A program made the translations under genes and the position numbers. This document shows, one piece after another, positions 27,762 to 35,033 of a stretch of DNA of 64,000 nt. The stretch spans positions 48,085-112,084 of the forward strand of contig JAFEBO010000002.1 of NCBI GenBank assembly GCA_018242625.1, given 5' to 3'. Origin of the DNA: Planctomycetota bacterium (GTDB lineage: Bacteria; Planctomycetota; Phycisphaerae; Phycisphaerales; UBA1924). How positions within the stretch are numbered: the first letter of the stretch is position 1; each line of letters opens with the position of its first letter. Under the pieces are notes generated by a model. The model saw only the letters and a program-made list of their open reading frames with translations. It was not told the origin of the DNA and did not search any database.

Positions 27762-29891
27762 ATGACCACTCAAGCCCAAGGACACTCCCAGGGAGCCCAA
27801 GGTTCCCGCTCCGTCGCCGACGTTCGCAATATCTGCCTCGTCGGTTCGGGCGGCGCGGGAAAGACGACCCTCACCGAGAAGCTCCTGTTCAGCGCCGGCG
27901 CGATCAAGCGCGCGGGCACCGTCGAAGAAGGCAACACCGTCAGCGACTTCACCGAAGAAGAACGCCATCACAAGCACTCGCTCCAGCCTTCGTTCGTTCA
28001 CTTTGACTACGAAGGCCACGAAGTGCACCTGATCGACACGCCGGGTCTGGTCGATTTCATCGGACACGCCATCGCGTGCTTCCCCGCGGTCGAAACCGTC
28101 GCCATCGTGATCGACGCTCACAAGGGCATCGACTCCGTCGTCCGCCGCCTCATGACCGTCGCCGGCGATCGCAAGATCCCCCGCATGATCATCGTCAACA
28201 AGATGGAAGAGAACCCGGACGGACTCCAGGACCTTGTCGAGTCGATCCGCACCTCCTTCGGCCCAATCTGCCTCCCCATCAACCTCCCGACGCTCAAAGG
28301 CAAGAAAGTCATCAACGTCTTCGAGCACGACGGCAAAGACGCCGCCGGCGATCAGACCGACTTCTCTTCCGTGCACGACGCCCACAAGGCCATCGTCGAG
28401 CAGGTGATCGAGGTCGACGACGAACTCACGATGGAATACCTCGAAAAGGGAGAAGGCGCGGGCTTCGATCCGCAGAAGCTCCACGCCGCTTTCGAGAAAG
28501 CGCTCGGCGAGGCCCACCTCGTCCCCATCTGCTTCTGCTCCGCCAAAACCGGCGCCGGCGTCGATGACCTCCTCCACGTGTTCGCCAGCCTCTGCCCCAG
28601 CCCCCTCGAAGTCAGCCCGCCCGAACTCGAGATCCGCAAGGGCACCGACGAGAGCGGCAGGCCCATCGAAGAGGACTACGTCCCCAAGCCCGATCCCAGG
28701 GGAAAAGTCGTCGCCCACGTCTTCAAAGTGGCGACCGACGCCTTCGTCGGCAAGCTCGGCATCTTCCGCGTCCACTCCGGCACAATCCGTCACAAGCAGG
28801 AACTCTTCATCGACGACAACAACAAGCCCTTCCGCGTCGGTCACCTCTTCAAGCTCCAGGGCAAGGAGCACGTCGAAGTCTCCGAGGTCGGCCCCGGCGA
28901 GATCGCCGCCATCAGCAAGGTCGATGAACTCCACTTCAACGGCATCCTCCACGAGTCCGCCGACGCCAGCACCGTCCATCTCCGCCCGCTCCCCCTGCCC
29001 ACGCCCCTCTTCGGACTCGCCATCCAGCTCAAGAACCTCTCCGACGAAACCAAGTTCTCCGCCGCCGCGCACAAGCTCATGGCCGAAGACCCCAGCCTGC
29101 GCATCGAGCGCATCGCCGCCACCAACCAGACCGTCATGCGAGGCCTCGGCGAACTTCACCTCCGCATCATCATCGAAAAATTCAAAAAGCACTTCGCCAT
29201 CGAGCTCATCACCAGCCAGCCCAAAGTCGCTTACAAGGAAACCATCACGAGCAAGGCCGAAGGCCACCACCGCCACAAGAAGCAGACCGGCGGCGCCGGC
29301 CAGTTCGGCGAGGTCTACCTCCGAATCGAGCCCCTCCCCGCCGATCACCCCACCGGCTTCGAGTTCGCCAGCGAAGTCGTGGGCGGCACAGTCCCCCGCC
29401 AGTACTGGCCCGCCGTCGAGAAAGGCGTCAAGCAGATCATGGAGAGCGGCGCCTTCGCCGGCTACCCCATGCAGGGCATCCGCGTCGCGCTCTACGACGG
29501 CAAGTACCACGACGTCGACAGCAAGGAAATCGCGTTCATCACCGCCGGCAAAAAGGCCTTCATCGAGGCGGTCGCCAAGGCACGGCCCAAACTCCTCGAG
29601 CCCTACGTCGTGGTCGAAGTTGCCGCCCCAAGCCGCTACATGGGCGACATCGCCGGTCACCTTTCCACCAAGCGCGGCCGCGTTCAGGATTCCGAGGTCC
29701 GCGCCGGCGATACCTGCGTCGTCCGCGCCGTCGCCCCGCTCGGAGAACTCCAGAACTACGCCAACGAGCTCAAGAGCATGACCGGAGGCGCCGGCAGTTT
29801 CAGCATGGAATACAGCCACGACGAGGCCACGCCCCCGCAGATCCAGGCCTCCGTCATGGCCGCCTTCAAGCCCCACGAAGAGAAGGAGTGA
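27762..29891 (+). CDS. elongation factor G-like GTPase (EF-G-2 group)
   Basis: A 709-residue translational GTPase with EF-G domain order. The G1 loop is GSGGAGKT (28-35) rather than the canonical AHIDAGKT, as in the EF-G-2/FusA2 group. DTPG is at 92-95. G4 reads NKME (146-149), where NKxD is the rule, so the base-specifying Asp is replaced by Glu. Domain II, domain IV (FKKHFAIELITSQPKVAYKETI; HKKQTGGAGQFGEVYLRIEP) and domain V (RYMGDIAGHLSTKRGRVQ) are intact. Two divergences in the G domain suggest an altered GTPase; such paralogues often have unclear or non-essential roles, and this one need not be the main translocase. GGAGG lies 9 nt before ATG. The ankyrin gene 54 nt downstream may be cotranscribed. 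Confidence 0.9.
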   Translation: MTTQAQGHSQGAQGSRSVADVRNICLVGSGGAGKTTLTEKLLFSAGAIKRAGTVEEGNTVSDFTEEERHHKHSLQPSFVHFDYEGHEVHLIDTPGLVDFIGHAIACFPAVETVAIVIDAHKGIDSVVRRLMTVAGDRKIPRMIIVNKMEENPDGLQDLVESIRTSFGPICLPINLPTLKGKKVINVFEHDGKDAAGDQTDFSSVHDAHKAIVEQVIEVDDELTMEYLEKGEGAGFDPQKLHAAFEKALGEAHLVPICFCSAKTGAGVDDLLHVFASLCPSPLEVSPPELEIRKGTDESGRPIEEDYVPKPDPRGKVVAHVFKVATDAFVGKLGIFRVHSGTIRHKQELFIDDNNKPFRVGHLFKLQGKEHVEVSEVGPGEIAAISKVDELHFNGILHESADASTVHLRPLPLPTPLFGLAIQLKNLSDETKFSAAAHKLMAEDPSLRIERIAATNQTVMRGLGELHLRIIIEKFKKHFAIELITSQPKVAYKETITSKAEGHHRHKKQTGGAGQFGEVYLRIEPLPADHPTGFEFASEVVGGTVPRQYWPAVEKGVKQIMESGAFAGYPMQGIRVALYDGKYHDVDSKEIAFITAGKKAFIEAVAKARPKLLEPYVVVEVAAPSRYMGDIAGHLSTKRGRVQDSEVRAGDTCVVRAVAPLGELQNYANELKSMTGGAGSFSMEYSHDEATPPQIQASVMAAFKPHEEKE

Positions 29892-29944
29892 CCTGATAGA
29901 CTTCTTTCAAGGCAGGGCCAGAGCATCCGCTCCGGAGTACGGAC

Positions 29945-30871
29945 ATGAATCAGCGTAAACCTTTCTCCTTCTTCGCGACCGTCGCCATGCTCATCCTCGC
30001 GGGAGGAGTGCTCTACTACTACGTGCGACAGCTCCCCGGCGAAGTGGGCTCCACCAGCGCCAACGCCGGAATCTCCGGCGTCTCCCTCAACGATCTCGCC
30101 GAGCGCGGCGATGTGGACGCTCTCATGGTCCAGATCCGCGCCGGCGCCAAAATCGACACCGCGATCGAAGGCGGCCCCGCCCCCCAGCAGGGAATGACCC
30201 CGCTCATGACCGCGATCGTCGCCGGCCAGGAAAAGGCCGCCGCCGCCATCCTCACCGCCAAGCCCACCCTCGAAGCCCGCAGCCGAAACGGTCGCACGGC
30301 CCTCATCTGGGCCGCCGGCTGGGGAACTCCCGACATGGTCCAGAAACTGCTGGACTCCGGCGCCGAGAAGAACGCTCGCGATGATGCCAACTGGACCGCG
30401 CTCATCATGGCCGCCGGCCGCGGCGACCCTCAGACCGTCTCCCGCCTCATCAAGGCCGGTGCCGACATCAACGCCAAGAACAAGTGGGCCCAGACCCCGC
30501 TCATGACCGCTCTCCGCGCCGGCAACGCCGAAAAGGTCGCACTGCTCCTCGAGGCCGGCGCAAACTGCCAGGAATCCGACCTGGACGGCCTCAGCGCCGT
30601 TCACCTCGCCGCGGACAGCGATGCACCCCCGGCAATCTTCGAAATGCTCCTCAAACGCGGCGCCCCCATCAACGCCCAGTCCGCCCAGGGCCTGACCGCG
30701 CTGATGATCGCCGCAGATCGCGGCGATGTCGAGCGCGTGAAGCTCCTCCTGGCCAACGGCGCCAACCCCAACCTCAAGGACAAGAACGGCATGACCGCCT
30801 ACGACTGGGCCGCCCAGCGTCCCGACGACAAGGGCAAAGCGGTCGCCGAACTCCTCAAGAACGCCAAGTGA
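29945..30871 (+). CDS. membrane-anchored ankyrin-repeat protein
   Basis: A 308-residue protein with one N-terminal membrane segment (FFATVAMLILAGGVLYYYV), which places the rest on the far side of the membrane or at least tethers it. The body consists of about six ankyrin repeats: clear ones have the GxTPLMTAI, GRTALIWAA, NWTALIMAAGRG, AQTPLMTALRAG, LSAVHLAAD and GLTALMIAADRG signatures followed by VxLLLxxGAxxN. A last incomplete repeat ends with NGMTAYDWAAQR. Ankyrin arrays bind other proteins; no catalytic region is present. GGAG precedes ATG 29945, and an intrinsic terminator follows the gene. Confidence 0.93.
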   Translation: MNQRKPFSFFATVAMLILAGGVLYYYVRQLPGEVGSTSANAGISGVSLNDLAERGDVDALMVQIRAGAKIDTAIEGGPAPQQGMTPLMTAIVAGQEKAAAAILTAKPTLEARSRNGRTALIWAAGWGTPDMVQKLLDSGAEKNARDDANWTALIMAAGRGDPQTVSRLIKAGADINAKNKWAQTPLMTALRAGNAEKVALLLEAGANCQESDLDGLSAVHLAADSDAPPAIFEMLLKRGAPINAQSAQGLTALMIAADRGDVERVKLLLANGANPNLKDKNGMTAYDWAAQRPDDKGKAVAELLKNAK

Positions 30872-30908
30872 GAAATCCCCGGACCGCGTCAGAAACGGCC
30901 CGGCAATC

Positions 30909-30941
30909 GTGCTCTCCATCCGGAGAGCACTCTTTGTTTTT
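30909..30941 (+). terminator. intrinsic terminator after the ankyrin gene
   Basis: Nine-pair stem GTGCTCTCC / GGAGAGCAC with a four-base loop, then TCTTTGTTTTT. Confidence 0.88.
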
Positions 30942-31099
30942 GCCCCGCGCAACTCCGGCCGAATCCCGCTCTCACACCGCGCCGCGCTCCCGCCCGCCGG
31001 TTTTCCGCGCAGCCGTTGCGCCCGCAACGCGAAACTTTTGGACCGACTCCGCACAAACCGCCGACCCAGTCTCTCCCCCGCGATATCTTCCACCGCCGC

Positions 31100-31450
31100 A
31101 TGAGCACGATCTCAAACATCAACGGCCTACGAATCTCCCCCGCACCAGCCAAGACCGCCTACGGCGCGGCCTCCGGCTCGCCCGGCATCCTCGGCCGCGC
31201 AACGGCCGTCCAGGATTCGGTCTCTCTCTCCCGCCCCGAAAAGCTCGCACGCAGCGTGGATCGCCTCGCCGCCGGCTCCGTCAGCATTCCCGCGATCGAC
31301 AAGCAGCCCGCGCAGGCTCCGCTCCCCACCGAGAAGACGCCCGCCACATACACCGCGCGAGGCACGATTTCCCTGTACGGCCAGCCCGCCGACCGCAACG
31401 TCGCGGCCACCGGCGTCGCGCTCGGACGCATGGTCGACATCAGCGGCTGA
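31100..31450 (+). CDS. small protein of unknown function
   Basis: A 116-residue, Ala/Ser/Pro-rich protein starting at ATG 31100. It has no signal peptide or membrane segment. The stretch DSVSLSRPEKLARSVDRLAAG resembles, loosely, the pattern in small flagellar regulators of the FlgM type ('D.V.LS..A' then a helix), but the match is too weak to use and no flagellar genes are near. The last third (TARGTISLYGQPADRNVAATGVALGRMVDIS) is unusual and may form strands. TATCTT lies 10 nt before the ATG, so the leader, if any, is very short. It is convergent with the flavin reductase-like gene, 35 nt away. Confidence 0.55.
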   Translation: MSTISNINGLRISPAPAKTAYGAASGSPGILGRATAVQDSVSLSRPEKLARSVDRLAAGSVSIPAIDKQPAQAPLPTEKTPATYTARGTISLYGQPADRNVAATGVALGRMVDISG

Positions 31451-31485
31451 TCGCCGCCACTTCTCGTCCGCCACTCTGAATTGGG

Positions 31486-32004
31486 TTACTTGCCCGTCGG
31501 GCCGCCGAACACCTTGGCGTCCAGCACCCGCCCCACAATCAGCACGCAGTCCGCCTCAAGATCCAGCCGCCGCGCGACCTCGCAGTCGAGCGCCGCAAGC
31601 GAGCGCCGCAGCACCGGCGCCTGGCTCTGCAGTGTCTCCCACGCGATGCAGTCAAACGGGTCATCATCCCGCGCCGAATCATCCGCAAACTTGCGAGCCG
31701 ACAGCACATCCGACGGATCCAGCACGTTGACCGAAAACGCCCGGCTGTCCCGGATCAGCGGCTCAATCCAGTGCCCGCGACGGATCGAAACCCCCACCAT
31801 CAGCGGGTCGTCCGCCACGATCGCCACGCTCCGCGCAACCACCCCCGCACGCTTGCCTTCAAAGCCCGCGGCCATCACAAACGCCCCGCAAGGCAAAAGC
31901 GACAGCACGGACATCGCTTCCGGCCGGCGGGACTCGGGTAGTGGCAGATATTCAACCACGCTCCCCAAGTCGGCTCTTCTGGTTCGTAAAGCCAGTGCAC
32001 ACAT
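31486..32004 (-). CDS. flavin reductase-like (FMN-binding split barrel) protein
   Basis: A 172-residue protein of the flavin reductase-like family, which binds FMN in a split-barrel fold. The recognisable elements are LPCGAFVMAAGFEGKRAGVVARSVAIVADDPLMVGVSI (the start of the barrel with its flavin-binding segment), the SRAFSVNVLD strand, FDCIAWETLQSQAPVL and ALDCEVARRLDLEADCVLIVGRVLDA. Most relatives begin close to PCGAFV, so the real start may be ATG 31914 (MSVLSLLPCG) and not the longer ATG 32004; neither has a clear ribosome site. The partner is unknown. It is divergent from mraZ, with the DnaA-box region between them. Confidence 0.82.
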   Translation of the reverse strand: MCALALRTRRADLGSVVEYLPLPESRRPEAMSVLSLLPCGAFVMAAGFEGKRAGVVARSVAIVADDPLMVGVSIRRGHWIEPLIRDSRAFSVNVLDPSDVLSARKFADDSARDDDPFDCIAWETLQSQAPVLRRSLAALDCEVARRLDLEADCVLIVGRVLDAKVFGGPTGK

Positions 32005-32051
32005 GCGGATAGACCCGAATCAGTCGCGCAGACTCTGCGCTTGGCGACAGA

Positions 32052-32090
32052 TTATCCACAAGTCGTAAAGACTGAAAAAAGTTATCCACA
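32052..32090. promoter_or_regulatory. two perfect DnaA boxes in direct orientation
   Basis: TTATCCACA at 32052-32060 and at 32082-32090, spaced exactly 30 bp (about three helical turns), with an AT-richer stretch between. A third, degenerate match (TATCCAC on the minus strand) lies near 32132-32138. Both boxes match the consensus TTATNCACA in every position, in a genome where such AT-rich words are rare. Confidence 0.75.
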
Positions 32091-32102
32091 ACTCATCCAC
32101 TT

Positions 32103-32137
32103 CGTGGGGGAGAGTGTTGCAAAGTGTCGAGAAGTGG
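32103..32137 (+). promoter_or_regulatory. MraZ-box-like array, 10-bp period
   Basis: GTG recurs at 32104, 32114, 32124 and 32134, exactly 10 bp apart, in contexts CGTGGG, GAGTGT, AAGTGT and AAGTGG. MraZ is known to bind direct repeats of about this form (TGGGN with 5-bp spacers in E. coli; AAAGTGK with 3-bp spacers in mollicutes) upstream of its own gene. The array ends 86 bp before the mraZ start, so autoregulation is the natural reading. Confidence 0.65.
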
Positions 32138-32223
32138 ATATCTTTCCCACATCGGGTCGCGGCGTGCGGGACGCAGCGATTTCCGGACGAGGGAAGTTCC
32201 AGTGCTATCGGCCGGGGGTTCCA

Positions 32224-32634
32224 TTGCTGTTCACGGGCGAGGCGGAATTGACCATCGACGCGAAGCAGCGTCTGGCCATCCCGGCCAAGTACCGGTCGCA
32301 GTGGGATCCGGAAAAGGACGGCAAGGCATGGATCTGCGTGCCGGTCAAGGAGCTGGGTTTGCTGCGGCTCTACCCCGAACTCTCCTTCGAGCGGATCGCC
32401 CGCGCACAGCACGCGGGCAAGGAAACGCTGACGCCCACCACCGAGCAGGCGGAAGCCGAAGCCCGGTTCTTCTCGAAGGCGGAGCGGATCGAGCCGGACT
32501 CTGCGGGCAGGCTCTGTCTTCCCAAGCAGCATCTGGATTCGGTCGGGCTGGCGGGCGAGGTCGTGGTCATCGGGGCGAGGGATCGCCTCGAAGTAAGGGG
32601 ACGCGAAGCATGGAAGCGGATTTCGATGGGCTGA
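32224..32634 (+). CDS. mraZ: transcriptional regulator MraZ
   Basis: A 136-residue DNA-binding protein with two AbrB-like (SpoVT) halves: FTGEAELTIDAKQRLAIPAKYR and, near the C-terminus, AERIEPDSAGRLCLPKQHLDSVGL. The 'DxKGRlxIP' motif appears as DAKQRLAIPA and DSAGRLCLPK. MraZ binds phased repeats upstream of the division and cell-wall (dcw) cluster. TTG 32224 is chosen as start because translation from it reads MLFTGE, the normal MraZ beginning, and a G-rich ribosome site lies 6-8 nt upstream; the open frame further up covers the operator. Unusually, rsmH, ftsL, ftsI and the mur genes do not follow. Confidence 0.9.
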   Translation: MLFTGEAELTIDAKQRLAIPAKYRSQWDPEKDGKAWICVPVKELGLLRLYPELSFERIARAQHAGKETLTPTTEQAEAEARFFSKAERIEPDSAGRLCLPKQHLDSVGLAGEVVVIGARDRLEVRGREAWKRISMG

Positions 32635-32792
32635 GCCGTGAAGAGGGTGCACACCGCGAAGTCGGGACCGCCGAGCGCTTCGCCCGGTGGCAGGAAATGA
32701 AGAGCGCCGCCGTCCGACGCGATGAGCCCGGCCAGGCGTGCCAGGAGTACGGGCGGGCCGAGGGACGGGTTGGCTGGGGACGGACGGGCTGA
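32610..32792 (+). CDS. possible small protein overlapping the mraZ end
   Basis: A 60-codon frame from ATG 32610 that overlaps mraZ by 25 nt. The product is charged (MEADFDGLSREEGAHREVG...AERFARWQEM) and looks like coding sequence, with Glu/Arg-rich helix potential. No family is recognised and no ribosome site is clear. It may be an accessory gene coupled to mraZ, or chance. Confidence 0.3.
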   Translation: MEADFDGLSREEGAHREVGTAERFARWQEMKSAAVRRDEPGQACQEYGRAEGRVGWGRTG

Positions 32793-33345
32793 AGTGGTTT
32801 CGCCGGGGCCCGAAACGGGCGTCGGCCGAGTTTGGCGCGCCGTATGCGGAAGGATCCGCTTACTGCGTTCCTATGCGGGACTTGCGCAAGCAACCCCGCC
32901 TGACAACCGAATCGATTCTCGATGAGTGCGCCGGAACCGCCGGCGCGGGGAGATTGCAAAGGGACTTGCCCAGCGGCGCACGGACGCGCCGATCGCCCGT
33001 CTTTCCCCACCCTTCGCGCACGATGCGCTCCGGGGTCCGGCGGTTCAGGCACGGCCGCCGTTCGGCGCTCTCAAAGAGATCAACGTCATGCCGGGCTGCG
33101 CGAAAGCCCATCCCGGCATTTCAAGGCGGCGCGAACGCAACCCGCAAGGGTGAAAGTCGCGGCCGCCGAAAAGAAAAGTTGCCGATTCTGCCACTCGCAG
33201 CTTCGGCGACACCAGGCCACCACCAGCGGCGGGCGCACCACTCCCACCATTCGTATTGCCCGCCGCAGACAACGCCCCGGAACACCTCCGGGGCGTTGTG
33301 GCTTTGAGATTTTTAGATGTCCGACGCAGCCGCCGAATGCGGCGC
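32793..33345. other. region without a convincing gene
   Basis: The frames here overlap each other and have no domain signal. One (GTG 32738 to 33307) contains a stretch, LKWFRRGPKRASAEFGAPY, that could be real but ends in low-complexity His/Arg/Pro text. Only the hairpin at 33270 is clear. The rsmH gene expected after mraZ is absent. Confidence 0.5.
33270..33318 (+). terminator. strong hairpin, probable terminator
   Basis: Twelve-pair stem CAACGCCCCGGA / TCCGGGGCGTTG with loop ACACC. On the plus strand it is followed by TGGCTTTGAGATTTTT; on the minus strand no U-run follows. It probably ends transcription from mraZ before the convergent dockerin gene. Confidence 0.6.
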
Positions 33346-34962
33346 TCAAACACACAACATCGCGTTGTACGCCTCCACAAAGACCACAAAGTCCGCGTCA
33401 TCGACCTGGGCATCGTTGTTCAGGTCAGACGGGCATCCGGCAATACTGCCGTCGCCGCTCGTCGGGCAGAAGAGTTCGTTGTACGCCTCGACGAAGATGA
33501 CGAAATCCGCATCGTCAACTTGTTCATTGCAATCCAGATCCGCCGAACACCGCACGACCTGCACTGGCGGGGCAAAGGTCTGCCCGCACGGATTTGCGAC
33601 CGAGGGGAGAATCGTCACACTCTTGCGACCTGCCGCCGGCACAAAATCCGAGATCGTCAGGTCCGGCCCATCCCAGCCGCTGGCGTGAAATCTCTGACCC
33701 GATGCATCAGCAAAAAGCGGACCGGTGATCGGCTCGTACACGCCGCTACCGGGCGGCGATTCGACGCTCCAAAGGTTCGAAAGGTCTCCGGGAGCGTCGA
33801 CGCCCATCGAGAGCGTCGCACTTGCGCCGGGTGCAGAGCAGATTGAGCGTGCTGTCGGCGGGAATGAAATGATCGGCACGCTCGGACACGGCATGCCCTT
33901 GATGACGAAGGCGCGGGTGTTCCCGTTGAATACGCCGGTTCCGACAATCGTCGTGCCGTCGTCCGAAACGCCGGTTGCTTCCAGAAGCTGCCAGCCCGTC
34001 ATATTGGCGCCGAGCTGCACCATCAACGAGTTGAGGTTGTTCATCCCGGCGTTCGTACTCCAATAAAGGGCATGCCCCGGCGATCCAGTCCCCACGATGA
34101 CCTTGCCGTCGTAGTTGGTAGCCGCCGCGGCCACGGCGCCGCCGCCAGAAGCGAGTCCGAGATCCACCATGGTCGAATTGGCATAGCGGAACAGGCGGTG
34201 CTTGTTGACAACGAAACTGTGGCCGACAATGACCTGCTTGTCCGTGCTGATCGCCTTCGCCTCCGACCACATGCTTCCTGGAAGTGTGCCCAAGTCCTGC
34301 ATGATGTACCACGGCAAAGTCCAAGTACATGCGTGCGCCTCGAGAGTGGTTGTGGACTCTCCGACGATCACTTGCCCGTCGTAGCTGACGCCATTGGCGA
34401 TCGTGTTTGGCCCGATGTTGAAGTCGTATCCGAGATATGGCAGAATCGTAAAGCCGCCGGTGCTGGACCAGAAGTACCCCCGCAGGTTTGCCGTTATCTG
34501 CTCCCTGCACGTACCGACCATGACCGTGCCATCGTCGCTGATGTCCGACGCGGCGCCATATTGATAGTTGCCCACGGGCAATCCCTTATCCTGGATTCCA
34601 GTCGATAAGGACCAGCGCCCGAAATTAGATCCCACGGCTCCGGCGATCCACGTCCCGTTTGGGCTGATCGCGGACCCAACCGTGTTCACGCCGGGTGTTG
34701 TCGTTCCGAGATTCACAAGTCCGGTCGACAGCGACCATCGAAAGGCAAAGTGGTATGTCTGAGCGGCAACCACATTGCCATAACCGGTGACCCAGTTGCC
34801 ATCTCGACTCACACCCGTCGCGTGCGACTCGGAGCCATGGAAAAACGTGCCGAGGTCGTAGATCACCGGCGGCGCGCCCAGCGCGCTCGCCGCCCCCGCC
34901 ATCGCAAACACCAACGTCATGCGGCGAATGTTTGCACGCAACGTCTGATGACGATTCTGCAT
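33346..34962 (-). CDS. secreted HAF-repeat protein with two dockerin-like repeats
   Basis: A 538-residue exported protein. A signal peptide (MTLVFAMAGAASALGA) is followed by about seven repeats of the HAF type, built around 'DLGT...G..S.A.AIS.DG..VVG' (for example ISPNGTWIAGA, ISDDGTVMVG, VSYDGQVIVGE, VSDDGTTIVGTG), expected to form a beta-propeller-like array. After a short beta domain (from about residue 400) with paired Cys, the C-terminus has two repeats CSADLDCNEQVDDADF and CPSDLNNDAQVDDADF, each ending VEAYN. These resemble dockerin calcium loops and are the 'GC-type' form seen in Phycisphaerae. ATG 34962 has AGGTG upstream. The gene is a tandem paralogue of its upstream neighbour. A cell-surface role is inferred; no catalytic motif is seen. 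Confidence 0.88.
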   Translation of the reverse strand: MQNRHQTLRANIRRMTLVFAMAGAASALGAPPVIYDLGTFFHGSESHATGVSRDGNWVTGYGNVVAAQTYHFAFRWSLSTGLVNLGTTTPGVNTVGSAISPNGTWIAGAVGSNFGRWSLSTGIQDKGLPVGNYQYGAASDISDDGTVMVGTCREQITANLRGYFWSSTGGFTILPYLGYDFNIGPNTIANGVSYDGQVIVGESTTTLEAHACTWTLPWYIMQDLGTLPGSMWSEAKAISTDKQVIVGHSFVVNKHRLFRYANSTMVDLGLASGGGAVAAAATNYDGKVIVGTGSPGHALYWSTNAGMNNLNSLMVQLGANMTGWQLLEATGVSDDGTTIVGTGVFNGNTRAFVIKGMPCPSVPIISFPPTARSICSAPGASATLSMGVDAPGDLSNLWSVESPPGSGVYEPITGPLFADASGQRFHASGWDGPDLTISDFVPAAGRKSVTILPSVANPCGQTFAPPVQVVRCSADLDCNEQVDDADFVIFVEAYNELFCPTSGDGSIAGCPSDLNNDAQVDDADFVVFVEAYNAMLCV

Positions 34963-35033
34963 GGACGCACACCTTTTCTGAAATATTTCGCAGGCGTCCC
35001 GCCTGCCCGCGATCGCTATCGATTCCGCAACCC

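Noticed and set aside
27732..29876. 714-residue open frame antisense to the EF-G-like gene
   Set aside because: Gly/Asp/Glu-rich low-complexity text, produced by the C-ending codons of the real gene.
31100..31450. FlgM-like anti-sigma factor
   Set aside because: Only a loose match over about 20 residues, and no flagellar genes nearby.
32052..32090. Replication origin (oriC)
   Set aside because: Only two perfect DnaA boxes, no adjacent AT-rich unwinding element of note, and no dnaA, dnaN or recF near. A promoter-control role fits better, though a whole-genome GC-skew plot would decide.
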